From Methylophaga sp. (GTDB taxonomy: Bacteria; Pseudomonadota; Gammaproteobacteria; Nitrosococcales; Methylophagaceae), in the NCBI GenBank assembly GCA_030148085.1, contig JASBUF010000094.1:1-32592 (forward strand): a stretch of DNA of 32,592 bases, in the 5' to 3' direction. A model generated the notes under the pieces. It worked only from the letters and a program-made list of their open reading frames with translations, had not been told where the DNA came from and did no database searches. The translations under genes were made by a program, and so were the position numbers. Shown here piece by piece: positions 20,060 through 27,243 of this stretch; positions within the stretch are counted from its first letter, which is position 1, and the number at the start of each line of letters is the position of its first letter.

Positions 20060-21732
20060 GCATGATGAAAACAACAGCGCCGCAATTACTTACCCTTATC
20101 AGAACGCTGCGACAGCAACAGTCAGATCCGGCTGTGAAATACAGGCAACTGGAAGAACAGGCACAGCTGGATGGCCAGAGTCTGCTCAATCAGTTGGCAG
20201 AGCTTTTTGCTGTGGAAACCATCGCTTATGAAGAGCTGGTTCAGTGCAGCCCTGTATTCGATTTACTCAATTTTTCAGAAGCGATGCGCAGACATTGTGT
20301 ATTGGTGCGTAATCAGCAGGAACAACTGCTATTAGTCTACGCGAATGTGTTTGATGACAGTTTGACCGCCTGGGTAGTCGAACAGGCCAAACAGCCATTT
20401 ATTATGAAGCTGGCGCAGGAGGCGGATATAAACGGCTTTCTCGCTTCACAGGAAGAGTCGATGCGGGCGGTGGACAGTGCATTGACTGATGTGGTGGCCG
20501 GCCAGCAAACCGTGAGGCTGGTGGAAGACCTCTCACTACACTCCATTGACCGCGATGAAAGTCAGGTTGTGCGGCTGGTGCGTTCGACGCTGTATGACGC
20601 CTTAAAAGCCGATGCCAGTGATATTCATATTGAGACGCTGCCTGATGGGTTGGCAATAAAATACCGGCTGGACGGGGTATTGAACCCGATGGGCACAGTC
20701 AAAGAATCCGGTCTGGCCGAGCAGATCATTTCCCGTATCAAGGTCATGGCGGAACTGGATATTACCGAGACCCGTGTGCCTCAGGATGGACGCTTCAGGG
20801 CGCATTACAAGGGGCGGGAGATCGACTTCCGCGTATCGGTTATGCCCAGTGTGCATGGTGAGGATGTGGTCATCCGTGTACTCGACAAAAAGTCGTTGAC
20901 CGAATCCGGCCAGGGTTTGAGTCTGGATGCACTAGGATTTGATGAACAGGTCATCAGCACGCTGAGACGTCATTTCCGTCACCCCTACGGCATGATCCTA
21001 GTGACCGGTCCTACCGGCAGCGGCAAAACCACAAGTCTGTATGCGGCTATCAGTGAAATCAATAGTGGTCTCGACAAAATCATCACCATCGAAGATCCGG
21101 TGGAATATGAGCTCGCAGGGGTATTGCAGATCCCCGTTAATGAGAAAAAAGGGCTGAGCTTTGCTCGCGGTCTGCGTTCCATCCTGCGCCATGATCCGGA
21201 CAAGATCATGGTAGGTGAAATTCGCGACCCGGAAACGGCGCAAATCGCCGTACAGTCGGCATTGACCGGGCACTTGGTATTCACCACCGTGCATGCCAAC
21301 AACGTGTTTGATGTGCTCGGCCGTTTTCTCAATATGGGGGTAGACCCCTACAGCTTTGTATCGGCACTGAATGTCATCATCGCTCAGCGTTTACTCAGGA
21401 CCAACTGCTCAGGCTGTAGTGAGCCGTTGCTATTAACAGCAGAAGCCCTGTCCGAGGCTGTCGCTTCAGCGCCTACTGACGCCACGCCGAAACAGGGCCG
21501 TGGCTGTGGCTTGTGTCGTGGTACCGGTTATAAGGGCCGCCGGGCCGTGGCGGAAATTCTCAGTCTGGATGACGAACTTCGCGAGATGATCGCCTCACGT
21601 GCCCCGATCAGCCAGATTAAAGCCTATGCCCAGCAGCAAGGCACCCGTTTATTACGGCATGCGGCCTTGGATCTGGTCTGGAAAGGCATGACAACGCTAG
21701 AGGAGGTGAACCGTGTTACGGCTGTGGGCTGA
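20056..21732 (+). CDS. gspE: Type II secretion traffic ATPase GspE
   Basis: GspE is the cytoplasmic hexameric ATPase that powers the secretion machine. The 558-residue product has an N1-like domain and then the ATPase core. Walker A is GPTGSGKTTSLYA (about residues 318-330), the Asp box is TIEDPVEYE, Walker B is ILRHDPDKIMVGEIRD and the His box is TGHLVFTTVHANN. A tetracysteine zinc site is formed by C451, C454, C484 and C487. GTG 20056 overlaps the gspF stop. ATG 20062 and ATG 20065 are close alternatives with no clear ribosome-binding site to choose between them. It overlaps the next gene by 20 bases. Confidence 0.94.
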   Translation: MSMMKTTAPQLLTLIRTLRQQQSDPAVKYRQLEEQAQLDGQSLLNQLAELFAVETIAYEELVQCSPVFDLLNFSEAMRRHCVLVRNQQEQLLLVYANVFDDSLTAWVVEQAKQPFIMKLAQEADINGFLASQEESMRAVDSALTDVVAGQQTVRLVEDLSLHSIDRDESQVVRLVRSTLYDALKADASDIHIETLPDGLAIKYRLDGVLNPMGTVKESGLAEQIISRIKVMAELDITETRVPQDGRFRAHYKGREIDFRVSVMPSVHGEDVVIRVLDKKSLTESGQGLSLDALGFDEQVISTLRRHFRHPYGMILVTGPTGSGKTTSLYAAISEINSGLDKIITIEDPVEYELAGVLQIPVNEKKGLSFARGLRSILRHDPDKIMVGEIRDPETAQIAVQSALTGHLVFTTVHANNVFDVLGRFLNMGVDPYSFVSALNVIIAQRLLRTNCSGCSEPLLLTAEALSEAVASAPTDATPKQGRGCGLCRGTGYKGRRAVAEILSLDDELREMIASRAPISQIKAYAQQQGTRLLRHAALDLVWKGMTTLEEVNRVTAVG

Positions 21733-22480
21733 ACCTGATCGGCTGATCCTCGGCAGCGAGGCGCTGAGTTTACGCCGTGGCCGCAAAAGCTGGTCTGCAC
21801 CGCTTTCATTGCAACGCAGTGGTGCCATAGATTTTGAGGCTTTAACAACAGCCATGCCGGTACAGCTGAAAAAACTGTCCGGCAAACCAATAAGGCTGGT
21901 GTTAGGCAGCACCTGGCTGCGCTACCTGCTATTACCTTGGCAGGCCAATGTGTATGCACGTAAAGATTGGTTGGCTCTAGCCACTAGCCACCTGCGTGAA
22001 CTGTACGGTCATCATGCCTTGAGTTGGGATGTGCAACTCTGTTTTCAGGGTTACCAGCAGCCTGTAATTGTTGTAGCCGCAGACAAGTCGTTGACAGAGG
22101 GAATGGACCAGCTGGCTGACAGCTGTAGTTGGCAGATCAGTGCCACAGAGCCGACCTTTGCCGCCATCGTCAACCGTTATCGGCGTCATTGGCATGGAGA
22201 AGCTTGGCTCTTGCTGGTGGAGCAGCATCATGTCTTGCTGGCCGAATCTCAGGGGGGAGTATGGCAACGGTTTAGCCGCTTATTGTCTTCAGCTGACAGG
22301 TTAAGCCGGGATATCGCCTTATTACTGCAACAGGCTAAACAGCTGGGCGACGAAAACCCTAAACGTCAGATCTATTTCTGTGGTGATGGTGGAATCACAG
22401 AAGCTGTGTTGAAGGAGATGGGGATAAAAGCCATCCCCGCAGACTGGTTGCCTTCAGACAGTGACAGGGGGCAGACATGA
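21713..22480 (+). CDS. PilM/GspL-like cytoplasmic platform protein
   Basis: This 255-residue protein has no membrane segment. From position and size it should be the actin-like cytoplasmic partner of the ATPase, equal to PilM or to the cytoplasmic half of GspL. Sequence support is weak: LRLVLGSTWLRYLLLPW and LLLVEQHHVLLAES resemble strands of that fold, but no sharp motif is visible. GTG 21713 has an excellent AGGAGGT at 21701-21707 and lies inside gspE, showing tight coupling. Its stop overlaps the ATG of the PilN-like gene. In classical type II systems this domain is fused to a transmembrane and periplasmic part; here those parts are in the next gene. Confidence 0.65.
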   Translation: MLRLWAEPDRLILGSEALSLRRGRKSWSAPLSLQRSGAIDFEALTTAMPVQLKKLSGKPIRLVLGSTWLRYLLLPWQANVYARKDWLALATSHLRELYGHHALSWDVQLCFQGYQQPVIVVAADKSLTEGMDQLADSCSWQISATEPTFAAIVNRYRRHWHGEAWLLLVEQHHVLLAESQGGVWQRFSRLLSSADRLSRDIALLLQQAKQLGDENPKRQIYFCGDGGITEAVLKEMGIKAIPADWLPSDSDRGQT

Positions 22481-22989
22481 AAGCCTTGTCGCTCAATTTT
22501 TCGCGTCAACGTCTGCGTAAGCAGCGACGTCGTGACTGGATTGTATTGGTGCTCAGTGCTGTGCTGATTATGGTGGTGTTGACTGAGAGTCGTCAGCTGC
22601 AACAGCAACGCAGTGTGACTAAAGTTGAAAGCCGGCCAGAGCAAACACGAAGTCAAATCGAACTGTTATTGAGCGAACCACGCCAACAGCGCCAGCTGCA
22701 AACCATGGTGCAAAGTCTGAACTTACCCTGGTATGAGCTGCTGTCATCTTTGGAGTTGATCAAGCAGGAACATCCAGAGGTCTTTTTAATAGCGATATCG
22801 CCGGATGTGACCAATCAGCAAATCATGCTACGCGGACAGGCGAAAACGCTGGATAGCTTACTCGCCTTTGTCGATGCTCTTAACGAGAAGGAGACATTCA
22901 GTTCAGCCTTACCCTTGAACCAGCAGCAAATCATTCCAAAAGCGGATGGCATGCAGTTCACCCTCAAGCTGGAGTGGCGTCATGGATAG
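22477..22989 (+). CDS. PilN/GspL C-terminal-like bitopic membrane protein
   Basis: The 170-residue product has a basic N-terminus (FSRQRLRKQRRRDW), one membrane segment (IVLVLSAVLIMVVL) and a periplasmic part. The periplasmic part has a Gln/Arg-rich helical stretch and then a ferredoxin-like pattern (HPEVFLIAISPDVTNQQIML, then DSLLAFVDALNE). This is the layout of PilN (fimbrial assembly) proteins and of the C-terminal half of GspL. The ATG overlaps the upstream stop (ATGA), and the next gene starts 8 bases before its end. Confidence 0.7.
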   Translation: MKALSLNFSRQRLRKQRRRDWIVLVLSAVLIMVVLTESRQLQQQRSVTKVESRPEQTRSQIELLLSEPRQQRQLQTMVQSLNLPWYELLSSLELIKQEHPEVFLIAISPDVTNQQIMLRGQAKTLDSLLAFVDALNEKETFSSALPLNQQQIIPKADGMQFTLKLEWRHG

Positions 22990-23518
22990 GCTTAACTGGT
23001 ATTGGTCACGTCTGCTGGACAGCCTGCCATGGCTAACTTTGTTGGCATGGGGCAGTGTCTTTGTTTTAGTCGTGGCATCCGGCTATTTACTGATGCTGCT
23101 GCAACGTGCACCACTAGAAATAGTGGTTTCTGCTGACTCTCCTGTAGAAATGCAAAAAGCTGAATCTCAAGTGCTTCGTGTGTCGCCGGAGTTGCAGCTG
23201 TTGACGGCTGCGCCAGAGCTTGCGCAGGTGACAAAAGCGATTGCGACTTTGTATCACCTTGCTGAGCAGCACCAGCTCAATCTGCAGGAGGTGGTGTATC
23301 AGGATCAGCAACAACAGGATGAACCGCTTTTACGGTACAGCGTTGATTTTACGGTGATCCAGAGCTATCCACTGATCAAGGCCTTTGTGCTCGATATGCT
23401 GGCAGCCATGCCATATCTCGCTCTGGAGCAGATACAACTGGAACGTGAGGACATTAATAGCCCGCAGATAGAGGCTCATCTCACATTCAGGCTCTTTCTG
23501 GAGCGTGACAATGAGTAA
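22982..23518 (+). CDS. PilO/GspM-like bitopic membrane protein
   Basis: The 178-residue product has one N-terminal membrane segment (LLAWGSVFVLVVASGYLLMLL). A helical region and a C-terminal alpha/beta domain follow (LLRYSVDFTVIQSYPLIKAFVLDMLAAMPYLALEQIQLERED). The C-terminal domain is typical of PilO or GspM proteins, which dimerise with PilN/GspL in the inner-membrane platform. ATG 22982, giving MDRLNW, overlaps the previous gene by 8 bases. An upstream in-frame ATG at 22946 would place 12 unlikely residues first. The assignment rests on architecture and gene order. Confidence 0.7.
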   Translation: MDRLNWYWSRLLDSLPWLTLLAWGSVFVLVVASGYLLMLLQRAPLEIVVSADSPVEMQKAESQVLRVSPELQLLTAAPELAQVTKAIATLYHLAEQHQLNLQEVVYQDQQQQDEPLLRYSVDFTVIQSYPLIKAFVLDMLAAMPYLALEQIQLEREDINSPQIEAHLTFRLFLERDNE

Positions 23519-24029
23519 GGGGAACATAAAAACATGGTTTGTTCTGCTCGCCTTACTGGCGTTGACCCTGATTCTGGTCTGGCAGGCACCGGAATTAGAA
23601 CAAACGGATATTGTTGAGGCCAGTAAGGTGACTGCAGAACGGGATCAGGATCCGAACACGGTGATAGTGGCAGAGCCCACACCAGCAGCCTCCGTGCTGG
23701 CGCTTAATCCCAGACAATATGGGAAGGACACGGTGGATTTGTTTTCATCACCGACCAAGCCGAAACTGGCGCCTGCCCCGGAAGTGAAAAAACCGATTGA
23801 AATCACACCGCAACAACGTGTTGAGGTGCCATTTCGTTATGTGGGCATGTTCCGTTCGGGACCTGCTACCACATTGTTTGTCATGGAGGGGCCAAAGCTC
23901 TTCCTGGTACAGGAGGGGGATGTTGTCAGTCAGCATTTTCGTTTGCAACGTATTGATATCGTAAAAAACCAGCTGGTCTGGCTGCATCTGCCATCAAATG
24001 AAACACACAAGATGAGTATGGACCAATGA
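23511..24029 (+). CDS. GspC/PilP-like secretion protein
   Basis: This 172-residue protein has an N-terminal membrane anchor (FVLLALLALTLILVW) and a Pro-rich linker. A small beta domain follows (VPFRYVGMFRSGPATTLFVMEGPKLFLVQEGDVVSQHFRLQRI) that resembles the homology region of GspC and the PilP fold. Such proteins connect the inner-membrane platform to the secretin. ATG 23511 is favoured over GTG 23505 because GGAG at 23500-23503 lies seven bases ahead. It overlaps its upstream neighbour by 8 bases and the secretin gene by 4 bases. Confidence 0.7.
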   Translation: MSKGNIKTWFVLLALLALTLILVWQAPELEQTDIVEASKVTAERDQDPNTVIVAEPTPAASVLALNPRQYGKDTVDLFSSPTKPKLAPAPEVKKPIEITPQQRVEVPFRYVGMFRSGPATTLFVMEGPKLFLVQEGDVVSQHFRLQRIDIVKNQLVWLHLPSNETHKMSMDQ

Positions 24030-25885
24030 AAACAATAAAATTAACTCGAGATATCTCCTCGCCATTCTTATTGATGGTGGGGGCGGTGCTGTTTCTGTTA
24101 TCTGGATGCAGCAATTTGAATGTCAGGGATAACCTGATTGAGTACGGGCCGGGTGAACGAAACCCTCCTGAGGAGATGGAACAAGTTGTAGCGGCCGAGC
24201 AGGAAACCAAACGTCTACTTGATGAGGCAGACTCTTTGCTTGGTAGTGGTCGATTCGATGACGCCAAGACGGCGTACAACAAGGTCTTGGTGCAAGATGA
24301 ACATAACCCTAGGGCTCATGAAGGTCTGCGTCGGGCCGAGAGTTACAGGCAGCATGAAAAATGGTTAGCACAAGCCAAGCCGTTGATAGGAAAATCGCCT
24401 GATAAAGAAGCTCAAGCAAAAGATCTACTGAGTAAGATTCTGTTGGAAAACCCATACAACACCGAGGCTAACAAGTTGTATGAATCAATACGTGCAGAGG
24501 AGGAGCGGCGCAGGATAGAAGCCTTACGCGTAGAACTGGCTTACAGTGCACCAATTACTCTGGAGTTTCGTGAAACCGAGTTCAAGGTCATCATTGAAGC
24601 AGTCGCAAAAGGTACGGGGATTAATTTCACGCTGGATAATGATATCCCGCGTAATCTGACTGCATCGATATTTGTCAAAAACATGCCGATTGAGGATGCA
24701 CTGCAAATGTTGGTGCAATCCAATGGCCTGCGAATGAAAGTGCTGACCGCAGATTCAGTGGTTATTTACCCGGACAAGGCTACTTCGGTGCGCAAGTATC
24801 AGGATCTTATCATTCGCAGTTTCTATCTTGAATATGCCGATCCTGCGGCTATGGCCGGTTTACTGAGATCGATCCTTGGGATTAACCAAATCGAGATCAA
24901 TGAAAGGTTACCCATGATCTTACTCAAAGACGTTCCTGAAGTAATGCCGTTAGCGGAGAAGCTAGTAGCGGCCTATGACGTGCCTGAACCGGAAGTCATG
25001 CTGGAAATGGAAATCATTGAGGTTAGTCGCACATTTGGGCAGGACACGGGTGTACGCTGGCCTACATCACTCTCGGTGCTCAGTGATCAGGCTACATTAA
25101 CGCTTGAGCAATTGAGAAATACTGATAGTTCAACAATTGGTGTAAGTCCTAATCCCGCGCTGTTGTTCGGTGGTCAGGATGCACAAATCAATTTGTTAGC
25201 CAATCCCCGAATTCGTGTGAAAAATGGTCAGAGTGCCAAGATTCACATTGGTGACCGGCTACCAATTATTACTTCTAATGTCTCATCAACAGGGGTTATA
25301 TCGGAAAACGTCCAGTATATCGATGTCGGTCTTAAGCTGGATGCTGAACCTCTCATCAACTTGGGTGGGGATGTGGACATCAAGCTGAGTTTGGATGTCA
25401 GTTCCATCGGTAATTCCCGTGTTACTAATTCCGGGTCGTTGGTCTATGAAATTGGCACGCGCAGCACATCGACACATCTACGACTTAATGATGGCGAAAC
25501 GCAAGTGCTGGCCGGTTTGATTAATGATTCAGACCGTAAAAACATCGGTAAGATACCTGGGATTGGCGATATACCCGGCTTGGGAAGACTGTTCTCCACG
25601 CATAGCGACGAAAAAGTGAAAACAGAACTGGTGTTAATGATTACACCTCGTATCTTGCGTCAAAGCCGTTCACCAGATGCTCACTTGAGCCAATACTGGG
25701 TAGGAAGTGAGACACAAGCAGGCAGAAGTTTCACGCAACCCCGTAGCCGGGAAGAAATATCCAGGCTAATCAGACCCGGAACGCCACCTGCTATGGCGCC
25801 TCGTAGCCAGCCAGATGAATCTGATTCGCAAGAACCACAGGGACTGAATATCGAACTGCCACCGGGATTGAGTTCAGAGTTTTAA
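24026..25885 (+). CDS. gspD: Lipoprotein secretin (GspD-like) with N-terminal TPR-like repeats
   Basis: Secretins form the gated outer-membrane channel of type II systems and type IV pili. The 619-residue product starts with a lipoprotein signal (LLSGC, lipidated Cys28). TPR-like helices span about residues 60-170 (GRFDDAKTAYNKVLVQDEHNPRAHEGL). An N0/STN-type domain lies near residue 175 (ITLEFRETEFKVIIEAVAKG) and an N1-like domain near 262. The secretin domain runs from about 325 (VMLEMEIIEVSRTFGQDTG) to LVLMITPRIL near 550. The tail is Pro/Ser-rich. Having its own lipid anchor may remove the need for a GspS pilotin, an inference. The ATG overlaps the upstream stop (ATGA). The TPR part sets it apart from standard GspD, which carries four N domains. 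Confidence 0.9.
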   Translation: MKTIKLTRDISSPFLLMVGAVLFLLSGCSNLNVRDNLIEYGPGERNPPEEMEQVVAAEQETKRLLDEADSLLGSGRFDDAKTAYNKVLVQDEHNPRAHEGLRRAESYRQHEKWLAQAKPLIGKSPDKEAQAKDLLSKILLENPYNTEANKLYESIRAEEERRRIEALRVELAYSAPITLEFRETEFKVIIEAVAKGTGINFTLDNDIPRNLTASIFVKNMPIEDALQMLVQSNGLRMKVLTADSVVIYPDKATSVRKYQDLIIRSFYLEYADPAAMAGLLRSILGINQIEINERLPMILLKDVPEVMPLAEKLVAAYDVPEPEVMLEMEIIEVSRTFGQDTGVRWPTSLSVLSDQATLTLEQLRNTDSSTIGVSPNPALLFGGQDAQINLLANPRIRVKNGQSAKIHIGDRLPIITSNVSSTGVISENVQYIDVGLKLDAEPLINLGGDVDIKLSLDVSSIGNSRVTNSGSLVYEIGTRSTSTHLRLNDGETQVLAGLINDSDRKNIGKIPGIGDIPGLGRLFSTHSDEKVKTELVLMITPRILRQSRSPDAHLSQYWVGSETQAGRSFTQPRSREEISRLIRPGTPPAMAPRSQPDESDSQEPQGLNIELPPGLSSEF

Positions 25886-25891
25886 GTACAT

Positions 25892-26362
25892 ATGAAATCG
25901 CGAGGTTTTACCTACATTGAACTCATCTTTACCGTCGCCATTGTTGCGCTGATGGCGACGGTGGTAGTGCCTTACGTTGAGTTATCGGTAACACGTAAAA
26001 AAGAAGCCGAGCTGAGGTACAGTCTTCGTGAAATCAGGACGGCGCTGGATAGTTTTAAAAAAACGGTAGAAAAGGGCAATATTGCCTTGCCTCTCAATGC
26101 CTCAGGGTATCCACCGAGACTGGAGGTCTTGGTTGAGGGGATGCCTGATGTAAAAGACCCACGACACAAAACCATCTATTTTCTGCGCCGCTTGCCCAAG
26201 GACCCTATGTATTCTGGACCTGCTGTACCTGCCGCAGAGACGTGGGGGAAACGTAGTTATGACAGCCCCCCGGATGCACCTCGATCAGGCTCGGATGTTT
26301 TTGATGTTTATTCCCTGAGTGCGGATATTGGTTTGAATGGAGTGCCATACAATGAGTGGTAG
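25892..26362 (+). CDS. GspG-like pseudopilin (first of three downstream of the secretin)
   Basis: The 156-residue prepilin has a short class III leader, MKSRG|FTYIELIFTVAIVALMATVV, with Glu at mature position +5, followed by a long amphipathic helix (RKKEAELRYSLREIRTALDSFKKTVEKG). The globular part includes LPKDPMYSG and ends GVPYNEW. It probably is a minor pseudopilin rather than a second GspG, because it lacks the calcium loop of GspG. It starts 6 bases after the secretin stop. Its last 11 bases overlap the next gene. Confidence 0.85.
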   Translation: MKSRGFTYIELIFTVAIVALMATVVVPYVELSVTRKKEAELRYSLREIRTALDSFKKTVEKGNIALPLNASGYPPRLEVLVEGMPDVKDPRHKTIYFLRRLPKDPMYSGPAVPAAETWGKRSYDSPPDAPRSGSDVFDVYSLSADIGLNGVPYNEW

Positions 26363-26726
26363 GCCGTGGGGATTTACCTTTGTTGAATTGATGGTAGTAC
26401 TCGCTATCATCGCATTGCTTTTAACGGTGGCATTACCGCGTTATTTTTCTGGGCTGGAGAGAGCTCAGGAAGCGGTTCTTAAGGAAGACCTGTTTGTGAT
26501 GCGTGAAGCAATCGATGACTATTATGTTGATAAGGGTGGCTACCCGGCATCTTTGCAAGTACTCGTTGAGGAACGCTACATACGCGAAATTCCAGTCGAT
26601 CCAGTTACCGAGAGCGATGAGACTTGGCTTCTCATCGGGCTGCCACATGACCCCACGGTTGTCTATGATGTTCGTAGTGGTGCTGATGGAGAGGCTTCAG
26701 ATGGAAGCTTGTACTCAGAATGGTGA
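26352..26726 (+). CDS. GspG-like pseudopilin (second of three)
   Basis: The 124-residue prepilin has the leader MSGRPWG| and mature start FTFVELMVVLAIIALLLTVALPRYF, with Glu at +5. The globular part is GspG-like in plan (DYYVDKGGYPASLQVLVEERYIREIPVDPVT). ATG 26352 is chosen because GGAG at 26339-26342 is nine bases upstream. An in-frame ATG at 26337 has no ribosome-binding site and would make an odd leader with MECHT. It overlaps the preceding gene by 11 bases and the following gene by 7. Confidence 0.85.
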   Translation: MSGRPWGFTFVELMVVLAIIALLLTVALPRYFSGLERAQEAVLKEDLFVMREAIDDYYVDKGGYPASLQVLVEERYIREIPVDPVTESDETWLLIGLPHDPTVVYDVRSGADGEASDGSLYSEW

Positions 26727-27184
26727 TAAAGACGCAGCATAGCGGTTTTGCATACATGGCTCTGCTGGTGGTGATTTTTGCATCCTCACTGGCACTCGGT
26801 ACTGCGTTACCTGATAAATATCAGCAAGCAAAGCGTGAGCGAGAAACGCAACTATTGTTTGTTGGGCTACAGTATGCGAACGCTATCAGGATGTTTTATG
26901 AAAACCCTTATGTGTCAGTGAAACGTTATCCGCAGACGCTGGATGAGTTACTGGTTGATAACCGTACAATGGTGCCTAGACATCACCTCCGGCAGTTATA
27001 CAGAGACCCGATTATGGATAGCACTGAATGGGGTCTACTGAAGAACGAAGAAGACCAGATCATCGGTGTCTATAGCCTGTCAAAAGCAAAATCGCTGCGA
27101 ACCAACTTTGGCGAGCAGGAAATGGTGGCAATAGCGGCCGGAGACAAATATGAAGACATCAAGTTTGTCTATCTGAGACGGTGA
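26720..27184 (+). CDS. Pseudopilin-like protein lacking Glu5 (third of three; possible GspK counterpart)
   Basis: The 154-residue product has a prepilin-type start, VIKTQHSG|FAYMALLVVIFASSLALG, but mature position +5 is Ala instead of Glu. Among type II pseudopilins the tip subunit GspK is the one that normally lacks this Glu. This protein could fill that place even though it lacks the large GspK domain. The rest shows a helix (DKYQQAKRERETQLLFVGLQYANAI), then RYPQTLDELLVDNR, and ends with AAGDKYEDIKFVYLRR. It starts at ATG 26720 (or GTG 26723, giving a GTGA overlap) and is the last gene of the cluster. Confidence 0.75.
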   Translation: MVIKTQHSGFAYMALLVVIFASSLALGTALPDKYQQAKRERETQLLFVGLQYANAIRMFYENPYVSVKRYPQTLDELLVDNRTMVPRHHLRQLYRDPIMDSTEWGLLKNEEDQIIGVYSLSKAKSLRTNFGEQEMVAIAAGDKYEDIKFVYLRR

Positions 27185-27205
27185 AGGTTTATTAGCTCGC
27201 GGCTG

Positions 27206-27234
27206 GTATCAAATCGCTCCTACCGTGGTATTAT
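27206..27234 (+). promoter_or_regulatory. Candidate extended -10 promoter before pcnB
   Basis: TGGTATTAT ending at 27234 fits an extended -10 (TG-N-TATTAT, five of six in the hexamer). A poor -35, GTATCA, lies at 27206-27211 with a 17-base spacer. The -10 is framed by the inverted arms CCGTG (27223-27227) and CACGG (27236-27240). Transcription would start only about three bases before the annotated pcnB ATG, so either the mRNA is almost leaderless or the true start codon is further in. Confidence 0.35.
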
Positions 27235-27243
27235 TCACGGCTT

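Noticed and set aside
24026..27184. MSHA pilus or type IV pilus identity for the secretion cluster
   Set aside because: There is no PilT-like retraction ATPase, no major pilin of pilus type and no MshL/MshQ-like genes, while GspG has the type II calcium-loop form. A pilus function is not fully excluded.
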